Of a stretch of DNA of 64,000 bases, positions 33,488 to 43,500 are shown one piece after another. Numbering within the stretch: the first letter of the stretch is position 1; every line of letters starts with the position of its first letter. A model generated the notes under the pieces. The model ran no database searches, was not told where the DNA came from, and saw only the letters and a program-made list of their open reading frames with translations. A program made the position numbers and the translations under genes. The DNA lies in NCBI GenBank assembly GCA_035301985.1, contig DATGTE010000008.1, positions 1 through 64,000 on the forward strand, written 5' to 3'. Source of the DNA: DASUXY01 sp035301985. GTDB taxonomy: Bacteria > Bacillota > Bacilli > Bacillales > Amphibacillaceae.

Positions 33488-35032
33488 ATGAATTTAAGTA
33501 AACAACTATCCATTACAGCTAAGAATAATCCGACAAAAACAGCTTATATTTTTCAAGACGAAAAAACGAGTTATTTACAGCTAGAAGGAGCCGTTACGAA
33601 ATTAGCCTCGCAATTGGAGGCGCTAGGTTATAAAAAGGGTGATCACATTGCTCTAGTGGTTGGAAACAGTCCATATTATGTCATCGGATTGTATGCAGCA
33701 TTAAAACTTGGAGTAGTAGTCATACCGATCAATCCAATGTACACAGCTCATGAAATGAAATATATTTTATTGAATGGGGACGTTAAAGCTGTGATTACGA
33801 TGGATATCTTTATGGACAAGTTTGTGGATTTGGATGAACAGTTGCCAAGTGTCGAACATTATATATCGTGTGAAACAGGTGCTGGATTGGATTTGGACCG
33901 CCATCCATTAGCAGCTAAATTGAAATCGTTTACAAAACTCGTTCGAGAAGGTGATTTGGAGATTGATCCACCTTCTTTAGAACAAGATGATACAGCAATT
34001 ATTTTATATACATCGGGTACAACGGGTAAGCCAAAAGGAGCGATGTTAACGCATAAAAATCTTTACTCCAATGCCAAAGATACAGCTGATTATTTACACA
34101 TCAATGGTGATGACCGGGTGATCGCAGCTCTTCCCATGTTCCACGTGTTTTGTCTTACCGTATCATTAAATGCCCCTTTAATGAATGGGGGAACAATTTT
34201 GATCATGCCGAAGTTTTCACCGAACGAAGTCTTTCGTTTAGCAATGGAGTATGAAGCGACAATCTTTGCTGGTGTGCCGACGATGTATAATTATTTACTA
34301 CAACGTTCCGAGGGTAATGAAGATAGCTTTTCCACAATACGTTTCTGTATTTCGGGGGGAGCTTCGATGCCTGTAGCGCTGTTAAAAGAATTTGAAAAAA
34401 CATTTAATGTCATTATTTCAGAAGGATATGGATTATCCGAAGCATCTCCTGTGACTTGCTTTAACCCTTTAGATCGGCCACGTAAGCCAGGGTCAATCGG
34501 GACAAATATTGTAAATGTAGAAAATAAAGTCGTCGATGAACTTGGTGAGGAAGTAGCGGTTGGTGAAGTCGGTGAATTAATTGTTCGTGGGCCGAATGTG
34601 ATGAAAGGATATTATAAAATGCCAGAAGAAACAGCTGTAGCTTTAAGAGATGGCTGGTTACATACTGGTGATATGGCACGGATGGACGATGAAGGTTATT
34701 TTTATATTGTTGACCGAAAGAAAGATATGATTCTTGTCGGTGGATACAATGTCTATCCGCGAGAAGTTGAGGAGGTCTTATTCGCTCATCCAGCAGTTAC
34801 CGAAGTTGCCGTCATTGGCGTACCAGACCCAGAAACAGGAGAAGCAGTGATTGCTTTCGTTGTATTAAAAGATTCAATGACTGTATCACAACAAGAGCTC
34901 ATCCAATTTGCTGAAGGTCATTTAGCAAAATATAAGATTCCTTCACGGATTGAATTTCTCGATGAGTTGCCGAAAAATACGACGGGTAAAATTTTACGAA
35001 GGACACTTCGAGATCATGTCCACACTTCATAA
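33488..35032 (+). CDS. lcfB: Long-chain acyl-CoA synthetase
   Basis: A 514-residue AMP-forming ligase that activates fatty acids. The P-loop-like YTSGTTGKPKGAMLTH, SEGYGLSEASPV, the LHTGDMARMDDEGYF motif and the C-terminal PKNTTGKILRR lysine are all visible. AGAGGGGG lies seven bases before ATG 33488, and the upstream in-frame ATG 33446 overlaps the operator. Expression is probably FadR controlled. Confidence 0.95.
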   Translation: MNLSKQLSITAKNNPTKTAYIFQDEKTSYLQLEGAVTKLASQLEALGYKKGDHIALVVGNSPYYVIGLYAALKLGVVVIPINPMYTAHEMKYILLNGDVKAVITMDIFMDKFVDLDEQLPSVEHYISCETGAGLDLDRHPLAAKLKSFTKLVREGDLEIDPPSLEQDDTAIILYTSGTTGKPKGAMLTHKNLYSNAKDTADYLHINGDDRVIAALPMFHVFCLTVSLNAPLMNGGTILIMPKFSPNEVFRLAMEYEATIFAGVPTMYNYLLQRSEGNEDSFSTIRFCISGGASMPVALLKEFEKTFNVIISEGYGLSEASPVTCFNPLDRPRKPGSIGTNIVNVENKVVDELGEEVAVGEVGELIVRGPNVMKGYYKMPEETAVALRDGWLHTGDMARMDDEGYFYIVDRKKDMILVGGYNVYPREVEEVLFAHPAVTEVAVIGVPDPETGEAVIAFVVLKDSMTVSQQELIQFAEGHLAKYKIPSRIEFLDELPKNTTGKILRRTLRDHVHTS

Positions 35033-35156
35033 CGATTTTCTTTAATCGCGTTATGTGTCCATAGATTTTAACAATGAAAAGAAATACATGATTTTAAAAC
35101 AGACGTTTCCATCATATAAAAGAGAGACTTAAAATGAAAAAATATGTGAATGATCC

Positions 35157-35206
35157 AAGCTCCTATTTCCTTTCACACGGGGATAATCGGAGCTTTTCTT
35201 TTTTAT
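35157..35206 (+). terminator. Terminator of lcfB
   Basis: AAGCTCC pairs with GGAGCTT, extended by TATTTCC with GGGGATA after a small bulge, then TTCTTTTTT. Confidence 0.75.
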
Positions 35207-35266
35207 TGTAAGTACGTGAGGAAAAGGATTGGAAATTACATTTTTTATTCAAGAGGAAGGGAGAAT

Positions 35267-35300
35267 CTTAACCATTGACCAATCAATGGTTAAGGTTTTT
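35267..35300 (+). terminator. Second terminator in the lcfB-lipoprotein gap
   Basis: CTTAACCATTGA and TCAATGGTTAAG form a perfect 12-bp stem with loop CCAA and a GTTTTTG tail. No gene lies between this and the previous terminator, so it is either a backup or the end of a lost gene. From 35301 to 35700 I see only an AT-rich, presumably promoter-bearing region. Confidence 0.8.
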
Positions 35301-35700
35301 GTTTTATGGCTTGTCATTTTACTTTGCAAATACATGTTATCAATCCAAGCCTGTATTCGCCTTTATTTTAAAATGTAAAAGAGTGCGAATAATTACATTA
35401 ATATATGTACAAAGTTGGATAGGGGTATTATAATAAGAATGATTTAAGAGGTTAGAAGGGGGAAAATTGATAATCAATACTTAATGATCGGCATACGGTG
35501 AAATGAAAGAATTTACGTCATGTGACTTAACGTTGTCGAAAAAGTATACATACGTCGTATAAATTGAAAAGATGTACGATGCGGGTGGAACATATGTTTT
35601 CTGAATTATAATGGATGATTAAATTATAGGAAGGGGGTTGTTAAAAAACATACGAAAAGTTGGAATATCGTTTAACGATGACAAGAGGGAGTGATACATA

Positions 35701-37146
35701 TTGAACAAGCGTTATGTTATTTTTTGCGGTTTCGCTTTTAGTATGTTGTTGATGCTCGTGAGTTGCAATATAAAGTCAGATGAACAGGAGCAGGATGTTT
35801 CAGCATCTGCAAACAGTGAAAGCATGGAGGAAAATGTGGAAAAACGTGAGAAACAAGAGGAGGTGGAGAAAGAGGAAGGACAAAAAGAACGAGGAGAGGA
35901 GAATGAAGACACTGGGTTGGATTCCGAGCAGGATCCGTCACTGGGTGATTTTGATGTATATATTGGTGGAGAAATGATCGAAGCTGAAGATAAAATCATT
36001 ATTCATGGTGAGAGCAATCTACTACCTGACTCGAGAGTAATGGGTGAAGTGTCTGTGGGAGAAGATGAATACTTTGCCGATACAGTAGAAGTTGTTCAAG
36101 ATGACGGCACTTTTTATATGGAAATCGATCATCATCATCTCGATGAGGAAACAGCGGTCGTCGTAACGTTCAGCTTTGAGGACATGCAGGAAGATAAGAT
36201 TAAACGTCATTATGGGGATCGCGGTCAAAAATTAGAGGGGCCTTACATTTATAAACATAGTTCAGGAGGAAAATCGCAAAAATCAATCTATAATCAAGCA
36301 AAAGTGTTAACGTCATTTATGCCCGGCGAAGAAAAAGTAGTCAGGCATTTTAAAGAACCAGATTGGTACCCTATTCCAGATGATATGGAAGATCCTAGGG
36401 TTTGGATCGAAGTGGAAGATGTGAAAGACGATAAAGAATTCTACTATATTCACGGCCGGAGCAACCTAATGGAAGGAAGTTTGATCACGGGTGGATTTAA
36501 TTCTGTTACCGAGGAAGAGGCGATGATTCAGCCTGATGGTTCATTTGATTTGAGAGTGGAATATGGAACGCCCTGGGAAGATCAGCCCTTTACGATTCAA
36601 TTCAGGCCTTTTAACCAGTGGAATATTGTTGAAGAAGTTTATGGTAAAAAGGGGCAAAATCTTGTCGGTGAACTAGTTGAAACAGACGGGGGTGCGGATA
36701 ACAAATATCAATACATCGAAAAAACAGTAGAGATTCATTCCGCAGAAATCGACTTACCGGAAAATGTAGAAGTAGAAATAGACGGTCCCGAAGTCACGAT
36801 GCTCATTCCAGATCATGTGCTTTTCGATTTTGATGAATACAATTTAAAAAAGGATTCCAAAAAGATCTTGGAAGAAATCAGTGAAACAATCGCATCCATT
36901 GATCATGATTTAGAAGTCGAAATTAAAGGGCATACGGATGATGTTGGAAAAGAGAATTATAATATGGAGTTGTCTGAAAAGAGAGCAGAGGAAGTTAAAA
37001 TTTTTTTGAGCGATTATATAGACTCGAAAGGCATTCAATTTATTACAGAAGGATACGGTGACACGCAACCTATAGCTTCAAATGATACAGAGTCAGGACA
37101 AGAGAAAAACCGCCGCGTTGAAATTGTTATTAATTTACAGAAGTAA
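35701..37146 (+). CDS. Lipoprotein with two novel repeats and a C-terminal OmpA-like domain
   Basis: A 481-residue lipoprotein: signal peptide ending LMLVSC with the lipid cysteine near residue 22, then a Glu/Lys-rich linker (about 25-75). Two copies of a roughly 100-residue domain follow (about 80-185 and 230-335). Each has IHGxSNL, a DGxF turn and YGxxGQxLxG. The last 125 residues form an OmpA-like peptidoglycan-binding domain with FDFDEYNLKKDSKKIL, GHTDDVGKENYNMELSEKRA and NRRVEI. It is therefore probably anchored in the membrane and holds the cell wall. The start is TTG after GGGAG. The next gene is its paralog. I do not recognise a named family. Confidence 0.85.
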   Translation: MNKRYVIFCGFAFSMLLMLVSCNIKSDEQEQDVSASANSESMEENVEKREKQEEVEKEEGQKERGEENEDTGLDSEQDPSLGDFDVYIGGEMIEAEDKIIIHGESNLLPDSRVMGEVSVGEDEYFADTVEVVQDDGTFYMEIDHHHLDEETAVVVTFSFEDMQEDKIKRHYGDRGQKLEGPYIYKHSSGGKSQKSIYNQAKVLTSFMPGEEKVVRHFKEPDWYPIPDDMEDPRVWIEVEDVKDDKEFYYIHGRSNLMEGSLITGGFNSVTEEEAMIQPDGSFDLRVEYGTPWEDQPFTIQFRPFNQWNIVEEVYGKKGQNLVGELVETDGGADNKYQYIEKTVEIHSAEIDLPENVEVEIDGPEVTMLIPDHVLFDFDEYNLKKDSKKILEEISETIASIDHDLEVEIKGHTDDVGKENYNMELSEKRAEEVKIFLSDYIDSKGIQFITEGYGDTQPIASNDTESGQEKNRRVEIVINLQK

Positions 37147-37169
37147 TGGAATGAAAGGGTGTAGAAAGT

Positions 37170-38123
37170 TTGAAAAGAAAGTTCGTTATGGTTGGTCTTA
37201 TTTTATGTAGTTTAATCCTCTTATTTGGTTGTGTGAATAAGGCAACTGAAAAGACCGAAGTGGAAGGAAAGGAGGAACAGATTAGTAGTGAATCGAAGTC
37301 AGAAGAAGAAACAAAGGACAAACTAGGCAGTTATACCGTTCAGTTAGATGGTGAGGTGCATGAAGAGGGAGACAAGTTTATCATCGAAGGGAAGAGTAAC
37401 TTACTTCCAGGTTCTAGGTTAGTTAGTGAGGTCGTCTTAGAAGCCGATGAGTTGCACTTGGATGATGAAGTGTTTTCGGACTCAACAGAACTTGTCGATG
37501 AACAAGGAAATTTTCGAATGGAGTTAGAACATCATCAATACGGCGAGGCCGAGATATTAGTGCGATTTGACTTTGAAGGTCAACAAGAGGATGACATTAA
37601 AAGACACTATGGAGAAAGAGGACAAAAATTAGATGGACCATTTGTTTATAAACATGAGCATTTTGGTGATGTTTTCCAAAAGGCGGAGGTAAGTGTCACC
37701 TATGATCCGGATGAGCCCTCTGATCTTGTATTCAAACAACCTAATTGGCATGATCTCCCTGATGATTATGGTGATCCACGGGTATGGATTGAAATTGAAG
37801 ATATTTCAGATGATGGGGAATTTTTCTATATTCACGGAATAAGCAATCTTCTTGAAGGTAGTTTAATTGAGGTATCTTATGGATTTAATAGTAATGATAC
37901 ACAAGTCCAGCCTGATGGGTCATTTGATGTAAAAATTGATTATGAATACTTAGAAGATACTGATTTTATAGTTGAATTTAATCCAGGATTGTCACAGTGG
38001 AACTCGATCAATGAAGTGTATGGAGATCAAGGTGAGAAGTTAGTAGGTAATCTTGTCGTTCAACATGACTATTCTGATAAGCAGTCCATCGAAGCAGAGA
38101 TTCCATGGGAACTAGATAAATAG
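37170..38123 (+). CDS. Lipoprotein paralog with two novel repeats, no OmpA domain
   Basis: A 317-residue lipoprotein (LLFGC, lipid cysteine at residue 21) with an acidic linker and the same two-domain core as the preceding gene: IEGKSNLLPGS...IKRHYGERGQKLDGP and IHGISNLLEGS...INEVYGDQGEKLVGN. It ends shortly after the second repeat. The TTG start follows AAAGGGTG, 24 bases after the upstream stop, so the two are one operon that arose by duplication. Function unknown. Confidence 0.83.
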   Translation: MKRKFVMVGLILCSLILLFGCVNKATEKTEVEGKEEQISSESKSEEETKDKLGSYTVQLDGEVHEEGDKFIIEGKSNLLPGSRLVSEVVLEADELHLDDEVFSDSTELVDEQGNFRMELEHHQYGEAEILVRFDFEGQQEDDIKRHYGERGQKLDGPFVYKHEHFGDVFQKAEVSVTYDPDEPSDLVFKQPNWHDLPDDYGDPRVWIEIEDISDDGEFFYIHGISNLLEGSLIEVSYGFNSNDTQVQPDGSFDVKIDYEYLEDTDFIVEFNPGLSQWNSINEVYGDQGEKLVGNLVVQHDYSDKQSIEAEIPWELDK

Positions 38124-38166
38124 AATTGAGTCGGGTTAGCTGTGGATGGACTGCAAAAATGTGTTG

Positions 38167-38195
38167 AAAGCCCCGATCGATGAACGGGGCTTTTT
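38167..38195 (+). terminator. Terminator of the lipoprotein pair
   Basis: AAAGCCCCG and CGGGGCTTT form a stem with a nine-base loop, followed by TT. The remaining bases to 38522 hold no clear gene. A TATAAT box lies at 38486-38491. Confidence 0.88.
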
Positions 38196-38522
38196 ACTGT
38201 GTTTTCACATCACTTTTATGCTAGTTATTTCTTATATGAATGATCAATAATTCCAAGGTGTTTACTTATGAATCGATTGAAAAGTGAGATGAAGCGCATG
38301 TTTTCAACCTCACTTTACCTATAATTCCCATCGCGATTTCCCGCTACTTGTGATTGAACATCCGCTTGAAAAATAATCGATCAAGATAACTTCTATTCAC
38401 TCAACTGCTCCGGTATGAAACAGAAAACATCCTCTTTCTTTTCATTTATTTTACTTTTTTCGTGCATTTTTATCCGATTGTATCGTATAATAGAACAAGC
38501 GTTCTCTTTGAGGGGGGTTTTT

Positions 38523-38912
38523 GTGAGTTATTTGACAGATGAAGAAATACAAGTTGCGTCACGTTTTCTGTTTCTTTCGATGGCCATCGTTGTTATTCAA
38601 TTAGATGTCCAGAACATTAAGGAAGGAGCATTTAAAATTAAGAAGCCATATATCGAATTTCTAAACAATATGGCTACTGTTGCCATCAATAAACGTAAGC
38701 AGTTACAGAAGGTCATGAAGGATCATCATATTCAAGTCGTTTCACTCCATCGAAATCAGTCATTTTCTTCGTATCTTTTCATATGTCAAGGACGTGAAGA
38801 AAAGCGCAGTTACTTCAATCCAGCTATTCGTAAAAAAGTTGAAGCTATTTTACGTGAACTTATTCATGAAACTCGAACCCCGAATCCTGCTTATGTTTCA
38901 TCAAGAACTTAA
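38523..38912 (+). CDS. Uncharacterised protein, YhjD-like by position
   Basis: A 129-residue soluble, basic protein starting SYLTDEEIQVASRFLFLSMAIVVIQ. I see no catalytic motif. GTG 38523 is chosen since GAGGGGGG lies five bases upstream, and a TATAAT lies 32 bases before it. Between comK and a TVP38-type gene, it sits where B. subtilis has yhjD. The last 53 bases overlap the end of comK on the opposite strand. Confidence 0.7.
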   Translation: MSYLTDEEIQVASRFLFLSMAIVVIQLDVQNIKEGAFKIKKPYIEFLNNMATVAINKRKQLQKVMKDHHIQVVSLHRNQSFSSYLFICQGREEKRSYFNPAIRKKVEAILRELIHETRTPNPAYVSSRT

Positions 38913-39378
38913 TACGATTGTCCAGTAAATAACGGAATTGTGCCGTACGTTGTATTTGATTTAACATCGATCCAAAAGAAATGTCGAGAAAAATTTGCTT
39001 TCCATTTGTAAATAGCAATTGTGTTCGTTGATTATGGGATGGATTTACTTGTTCAATGTGGGAATGGGAAATCCAGGAGCATTTAGTATTCATCGGTGAA
39101 AATGTTGGGAAAAAGTACATTCCACTGGAAGGATCAATAGAAATCGGTGCTTTATGTGTGATACCACATATGTCTTTGGTGCCTTCTTGTCTTCCTTTAA
39201 GACTCGATCCAAAGAATCTGCACGCATAATCAATGATTTTGCTTGGAGTGCGGTTCACAAAGTATTCGCTTTGTTCCTCAAGAATCCATGTACCAAAATT
39301 TCCATACTCATCTTCGTGTGCTAAAATGGCCATTGTCAGGGGAGTGATTTCATAGGATGGGGTATTTTGTTTTAACAT
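38860..39378 (-). CDS. comK: Competence transcription factor ComK
   Basis: A 172-residue protein with ComK hallmarks: IIDYACRFFGSSLKGRQEGT, ITHKAPISIDPSSGMYFFPT, CSWISHSHIE and LLFTNGK. ComK activates DNA-uptake genes by binding AAAA-N5-TTTT boxes. It is some 20 residues shorter than the B. subtilis protein, missing the C-terminal extension, and ends inside the convergent gene. AAAGGAG is ten bases before ATG 39378. Confidence 0.88.
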   Translation of the reverse strand: MLKQNTPSYEITPLTMAILAHEDEYGNFGTWILEEQSEYFVNRTPSKIIDYACRFFGSSLKGRQEGTKDICGITHKAPISIDPSSGMYFFPTFSPMNTKCSWISHSHIEQVNPSHNQRTQLLFTNGKQIFLDISFGSMLNQIQRTAQFRYLLDNRIKFLMKHKQDSGFEFHE

Positions 39379-39459
39379 AAAATATTTACTCCTTTCAATT
39401 TAATGAAAAGAAAGAGGCTTATATGTTAATTTACCAAATTTATCACTAAAAAGATATAG

Positions 39460-39472
39460 AAAAATAGATTTT
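39460..39472 (-). promoter_or_regulatory. Candidate ComK AT-box upstream of comK
   Basis: AAAA-ATAGA-TTTT reads the same way on both strands in pattern and lies about 85 bases before the comK start. Only one box is clear, whereas K-boxes need two, so autoregulation is only suggested. Confidence 0.35.
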
Positions 39473-39724
39473 TTCGAAAAATTACAATAACTGAGCTGAC
39501 CTTGTACATTATAAATTTTTTAATTTGTACCGGTTTCTTAAAAGCCTCTTATAAAAATCATTAAATGGTATAAAATAAACTGAATCGCTTCATCTCCTCA
39601 ATAAAATAACTATGTTATGATACAACAATGAAGTGAAATGCTATATTTCACGAGTAGGCATCCTGTTCGTAAATGATGGGATGGTGATAATTAGCGCTTG
39701 TTATGAAATGGAGGATGGATCTCC

Positions 39725-39766
39725 ATGTATCTTTATACCATTTGGTCCAGTGATGAAAATGTTTGA
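39725..39766 (+). other. Possible 13-codon leader ORF before the TVP38-type gene
   Basis: The only good ribosome site in this region, GGAGG at 39710-39714, is correctly spaced to ATG 39725. That frame reads MYLYTIWSSDENV and stops with TGA at 39764-39766, a few bases beyond the two likely starts of the next gene (39753 and 39759). This geometry suits translational coupling, or points to a one-base error. Confidence 0.4.
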
Positions 39767-40361
39767 TATTGATGATTTTGGCGACTACATTATGCACTTG
39801 CTTCATGATTATGAAAAATTAGGGCCATTACCCGGATTTTTGTTGCCGTTTATAGAAGCTTTTCTGCCCTTTCTACCCCTATTTGTATTTGTGTTTGCAA
39901 ATGCTGCGGCGTACGGATTGTTGAAAGGCTTTTTATTATCTTGGGCTGGTTCAAGTCTTGGTTCGATTGGCGTTTTTTTAATCATTCGCAAACTCGGTCG
40001 GAGACGAATTTTTAAAACGATTCGGGAACATGAGCACGTACATAAGGTGATGAGCTGGGTCGAGAGAAGCGGGTTTGGCCCCTTATTTATTTTGCTATGT
40101 TTTCCTTTTTCGCCGTCATCCGTCATCAATATCGTTGCAGGATTATCGAATATTAGAATCCATCAATTTGTCTTGGCAGTTTTATTAGGAAAATCGGTCA
40201 TGATTTTTTCGATTGCGTATGTTGGTTCAAGCATCATTTCATTTGCTAAAAGCCCGTTAAAGGCGATTGTAGTTGGCAGTTTTATCGTTATTTTTTGGTT
40301 AATTGGTAAGAGAATCGAGGCAAGATTACACGAAAGGTCATCCTTTACAGACCATAAGTGA
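39753..40361 (+). CDS. TVP38/TMEM64 (DedA-like) membrane protein, YhjE-like
   Basis: About 202 residues with five to six membrane segments. The VTT-domain pattern is seen in PFIEAFLPFLPLF, SWAGSSLGSIGVFLIIRKLGRR and FPFSPSSVINIVAGLSN. This family includes lipid scramblase or undecaprenyl-carrier-type proteins, but the role here is unknown. The frame is open back to 39633, yet residues before 39753 look unlike the family. The start is uncertain because its ribosome site serves another frame. Position next to comK region and addBA matches B. subtilis yhjE. Confidence 0.78.
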   Translation: MKMFDIDDFGDYIMHLLHDYEKLGPLPGFLLPFIEAFLPFLPLFVFVFANAAAYGLLKGFLLSWAGSSLGSIGVFLIIRKLGRRRIFKTIREHEHVHKVMSWVERSGFGPLFILLCFPFSPSSVINIVAGLSNIRIHQFVLAVLLGKSVMIFSIAYVGSSIISFAKSPLKAIVVGSFIVIFWLIGKRIEARLHERSSFTDHK

Positions 40362-40535
40362 ATGGTAACATACGTATAGAAAAGGAATCGGGTGCAAATG
40401 AGTACAGTTCTGACAAATCATTATATGAGTCATTAGATCTTTGATAAAATAAAAAGAATAGGTTGTAGATTATGATGTCGGTAAAAGATGACTCAATAAA
40501 GTTTATTCAACACATCTTGTTAATGGGGGATTTAT

Positions 40536-43500
40536 ATGGGACTCAGGTTTGTCATCGGAAAAGCAGGAACCGAAAAAAGTGAATATATCATGGAAGAAAT
40601 CAAGAAAAAGTCTATGGAAGATCCACACGGACCACCGATATTTTATCTCGTTCCTGACCAAATGACGTTTGAACAAGAGTATGCTTTATTTAAAGATCAA
40701 TCGTTTCAGGGCAGTATCCGTACGCAAGTAGCTAGTTTTTCACGCCTTGCTTGGCGCGTACTGCAAGAGACGGGTGGAGGAACGAAACAACTCATCAGTT
40801 CAATTGGAATACAAATGATGCTCCGGAAAATCATCGAAGAGAAGAAAGGTGATTGGAAAGTATTTCAAAAGACTTTGGAGAAACAAGGGTTTGTAAGTCA
40901 ACTAGAGAAGATGATTACCGAATTTAAGCGATATCAAATTACACCGGAAATGGTTCGAATGCAAAAAGAACAAATCGACCAATTTGTACATAAAGAGCCG
41001 GTGGAAGTTACCCTCGTCAACAAATTAGATGATTTACATTATATTTATGAAAATCTAGTCGAATCTTTACAAGGCCAGTATATTGATAGTGAAGATCAAC
41101 TACAATTATTGGCGAATAACATTAAAAAAGCTTCATTTTTACACCATGCAGAAATTTATATAGATGGGTTCCACCAATTTTCACCACAGGAATTACATGT
41201 TGTGGAAGCATTGTTACAGACGTGTGAAGACATGACAGTTACGTTGACTGTCGATCATCCAGAAGATGAAAATATTTCTGAGTTGGATTTGTTCTATCAG
41301 ACGACTGAAACATACCACGCCTTAAAAGCAATCGCTCGCGAACATCAGATCCCCGTCAAGGATCATGTTGTGCTCGACCCATTAAATGGTTATTTTAAAG
41401 ACCGTCCTTATTTTGCTCATTTGGAGCGATATTTCGATACTATTCCTGCTCCAGCATATGGTGGTAAAGCACCGATCCAAATCGCTGAAGCAACACATCC
41501 ACGGGCGGAAGTGGAAGGGGTAGCTCAAGAAATTTTGCGTCTCGTTCGTGAGGAACAATATCGCTTTCGAGATATAGCATTGTTTATCCGTGAACCAGAC
41601 GTGTACCATGATCTAATCGAGACGGTTTTCGATGATCATGACATCCCTGTCTTTATTGACGAAAAAAGAACGATGCTCAATCATCCACTCATCGAGTTTA
41701 TTCGTTCGGCATTAGACGTTGTGGAAGGAAATTGGCGCTATGAGTCTGTCTTTCGTCTATTAAAGACGGGGTTCATTCCACAGACCGATGCGACGTTTCC
41801 ATTAACGGATGATGCCATTGATGAGTTGGAGAACTACGTGTTAGAGTATGGGGTTCGTTCCAGACAGCAATGGCTCGGTGAAGAAGAGTGGGTGTTTCAA
41901 CGATTTCGTGGGTTCAATCAAGCGGCACAAACCGATGCAGAAAGAGAAACACAAAAACGAATTAACCGTTACCGTCAACAAGTTGTTCAAGCGCTTCGAT
42001 CTTTTGATAACAAAATTCGCAAGGCTACGACTGTTTCAGAACGGTGTGAAGTTACCTATACGTTATTGGAAGAGGTTCATGCTCCGAAACGCTTAGAAAA
42101 AATGCGTGAATTTCATGATAATGAAGGTCGTATTGAGCAAGGTCGTGAACAAGAGCAAGTGTGGAATGCAATCGTCCAACTTTTTGATGAAATGGTTGAG
42201 ATGGCCGGAGAAGAACAGATGTCGTTGTCGACATTCCGCTCTGTTCTTGAGGCGGGGCTTGAGTCACTTGAATTTGCCCATGTTCCGCCGACAATTGACC
42301 ATGTCATCGTAGGAACGGTAGATCATTCGCGAATTAGTGGAATGAAGTGCTCTTTTTTACTCGGTGTGAATGAGGGATTATGGCCGCTCAAACCTTCTGT
42401 TGATGGTATGATGAATGATCGGGAACGAGAATTATTAGCTCGTTACGGTATGCGATTAGCTGAAACAGGAGAGCGTCAATTGCTTGACGACTGGTTTTAC
42501 ATGTATTTAGCCTTCACATCACCACGGGATTTTCTATGGATAAGTTATTCATTGAGTAATGAGGAAGGGGAGGCTACAGCACCTTCACAATTAATCAATC
42601 GAATCATCGACTTATTTCCTAAACGTCGGGATCATCTTTTATTACAGGAACCAGATGAACTGTTATATGCAGACCAGTTTATAACGACGCCAGTTAAAAC
42701 AAGAGCTGCTTTAACTGCACAACTAGCACGAAATAACCGAGGTTATCCGATTCGTCCGGTTTGGTGGCATGTTCTCAATTGGTATATCGATCATCACGAA
42801 AAACATAGCACAACATATGCAGTGTTACAAAGTTTGTTTTATACAAACGAGCCGACTCCATTAACAGAAGAAACGATTCAGAAACTATACCCGAAGAAAA
42901 TAGAAACAAGTGTTTCCAGAATGGAGTCACATTATCGTTGTTCTTTCCAGCATTTTGCAAGATATAGTTTGCAATTAGAAGAGCGGAGAATATACAAACT
43001 AGATGCACCAGACATTGGCCAACTCTTTCATGAAGCGTTAAAGATCATTACCGAGTGGGTGCAAAAAGATCATGGAGACTATTCACCACTGACAAAAAAA
43101 GATGCGAAAGGGTACGCTCATCAAGCGGTTGAGCATTTGTCTCCGATTTTACAACATCAAATTTTGCACAGTTCGAATCGCTATCAATATATCCAAAAGA
43201 AACTACAAGAAGTGATTTCACGAGCGACGTATGTCCTCAGCGAACAAGCTCGTCGAAGTAAGTTTTCGCCGATTGGCTTGGAGTTGGGCTTTGGTGAACA
43301 CCAAACTCTCCAACCCCTTGTTCTACCTTTAGACAATGGATTTGAATTAGTATTACGTGGACAGATTGACCGCGTTGACCGATCATTAAATGAAGAAGAT
43401 TTATATTTACGGATCATCGACTATAAGTCTAGCGAAACCAACTTAAATTTAGTAGAAGTCTATTATGGATTAGCTTTGCAAATGCTCACCTATTTAGATG

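Noticed and set aside
35136..35213. 25-codon ORF after lcfB (MKKYVNDPSSYF...)
   Set aside because: It runs straight through the terminator stem and lacks a convincing ribosome site.
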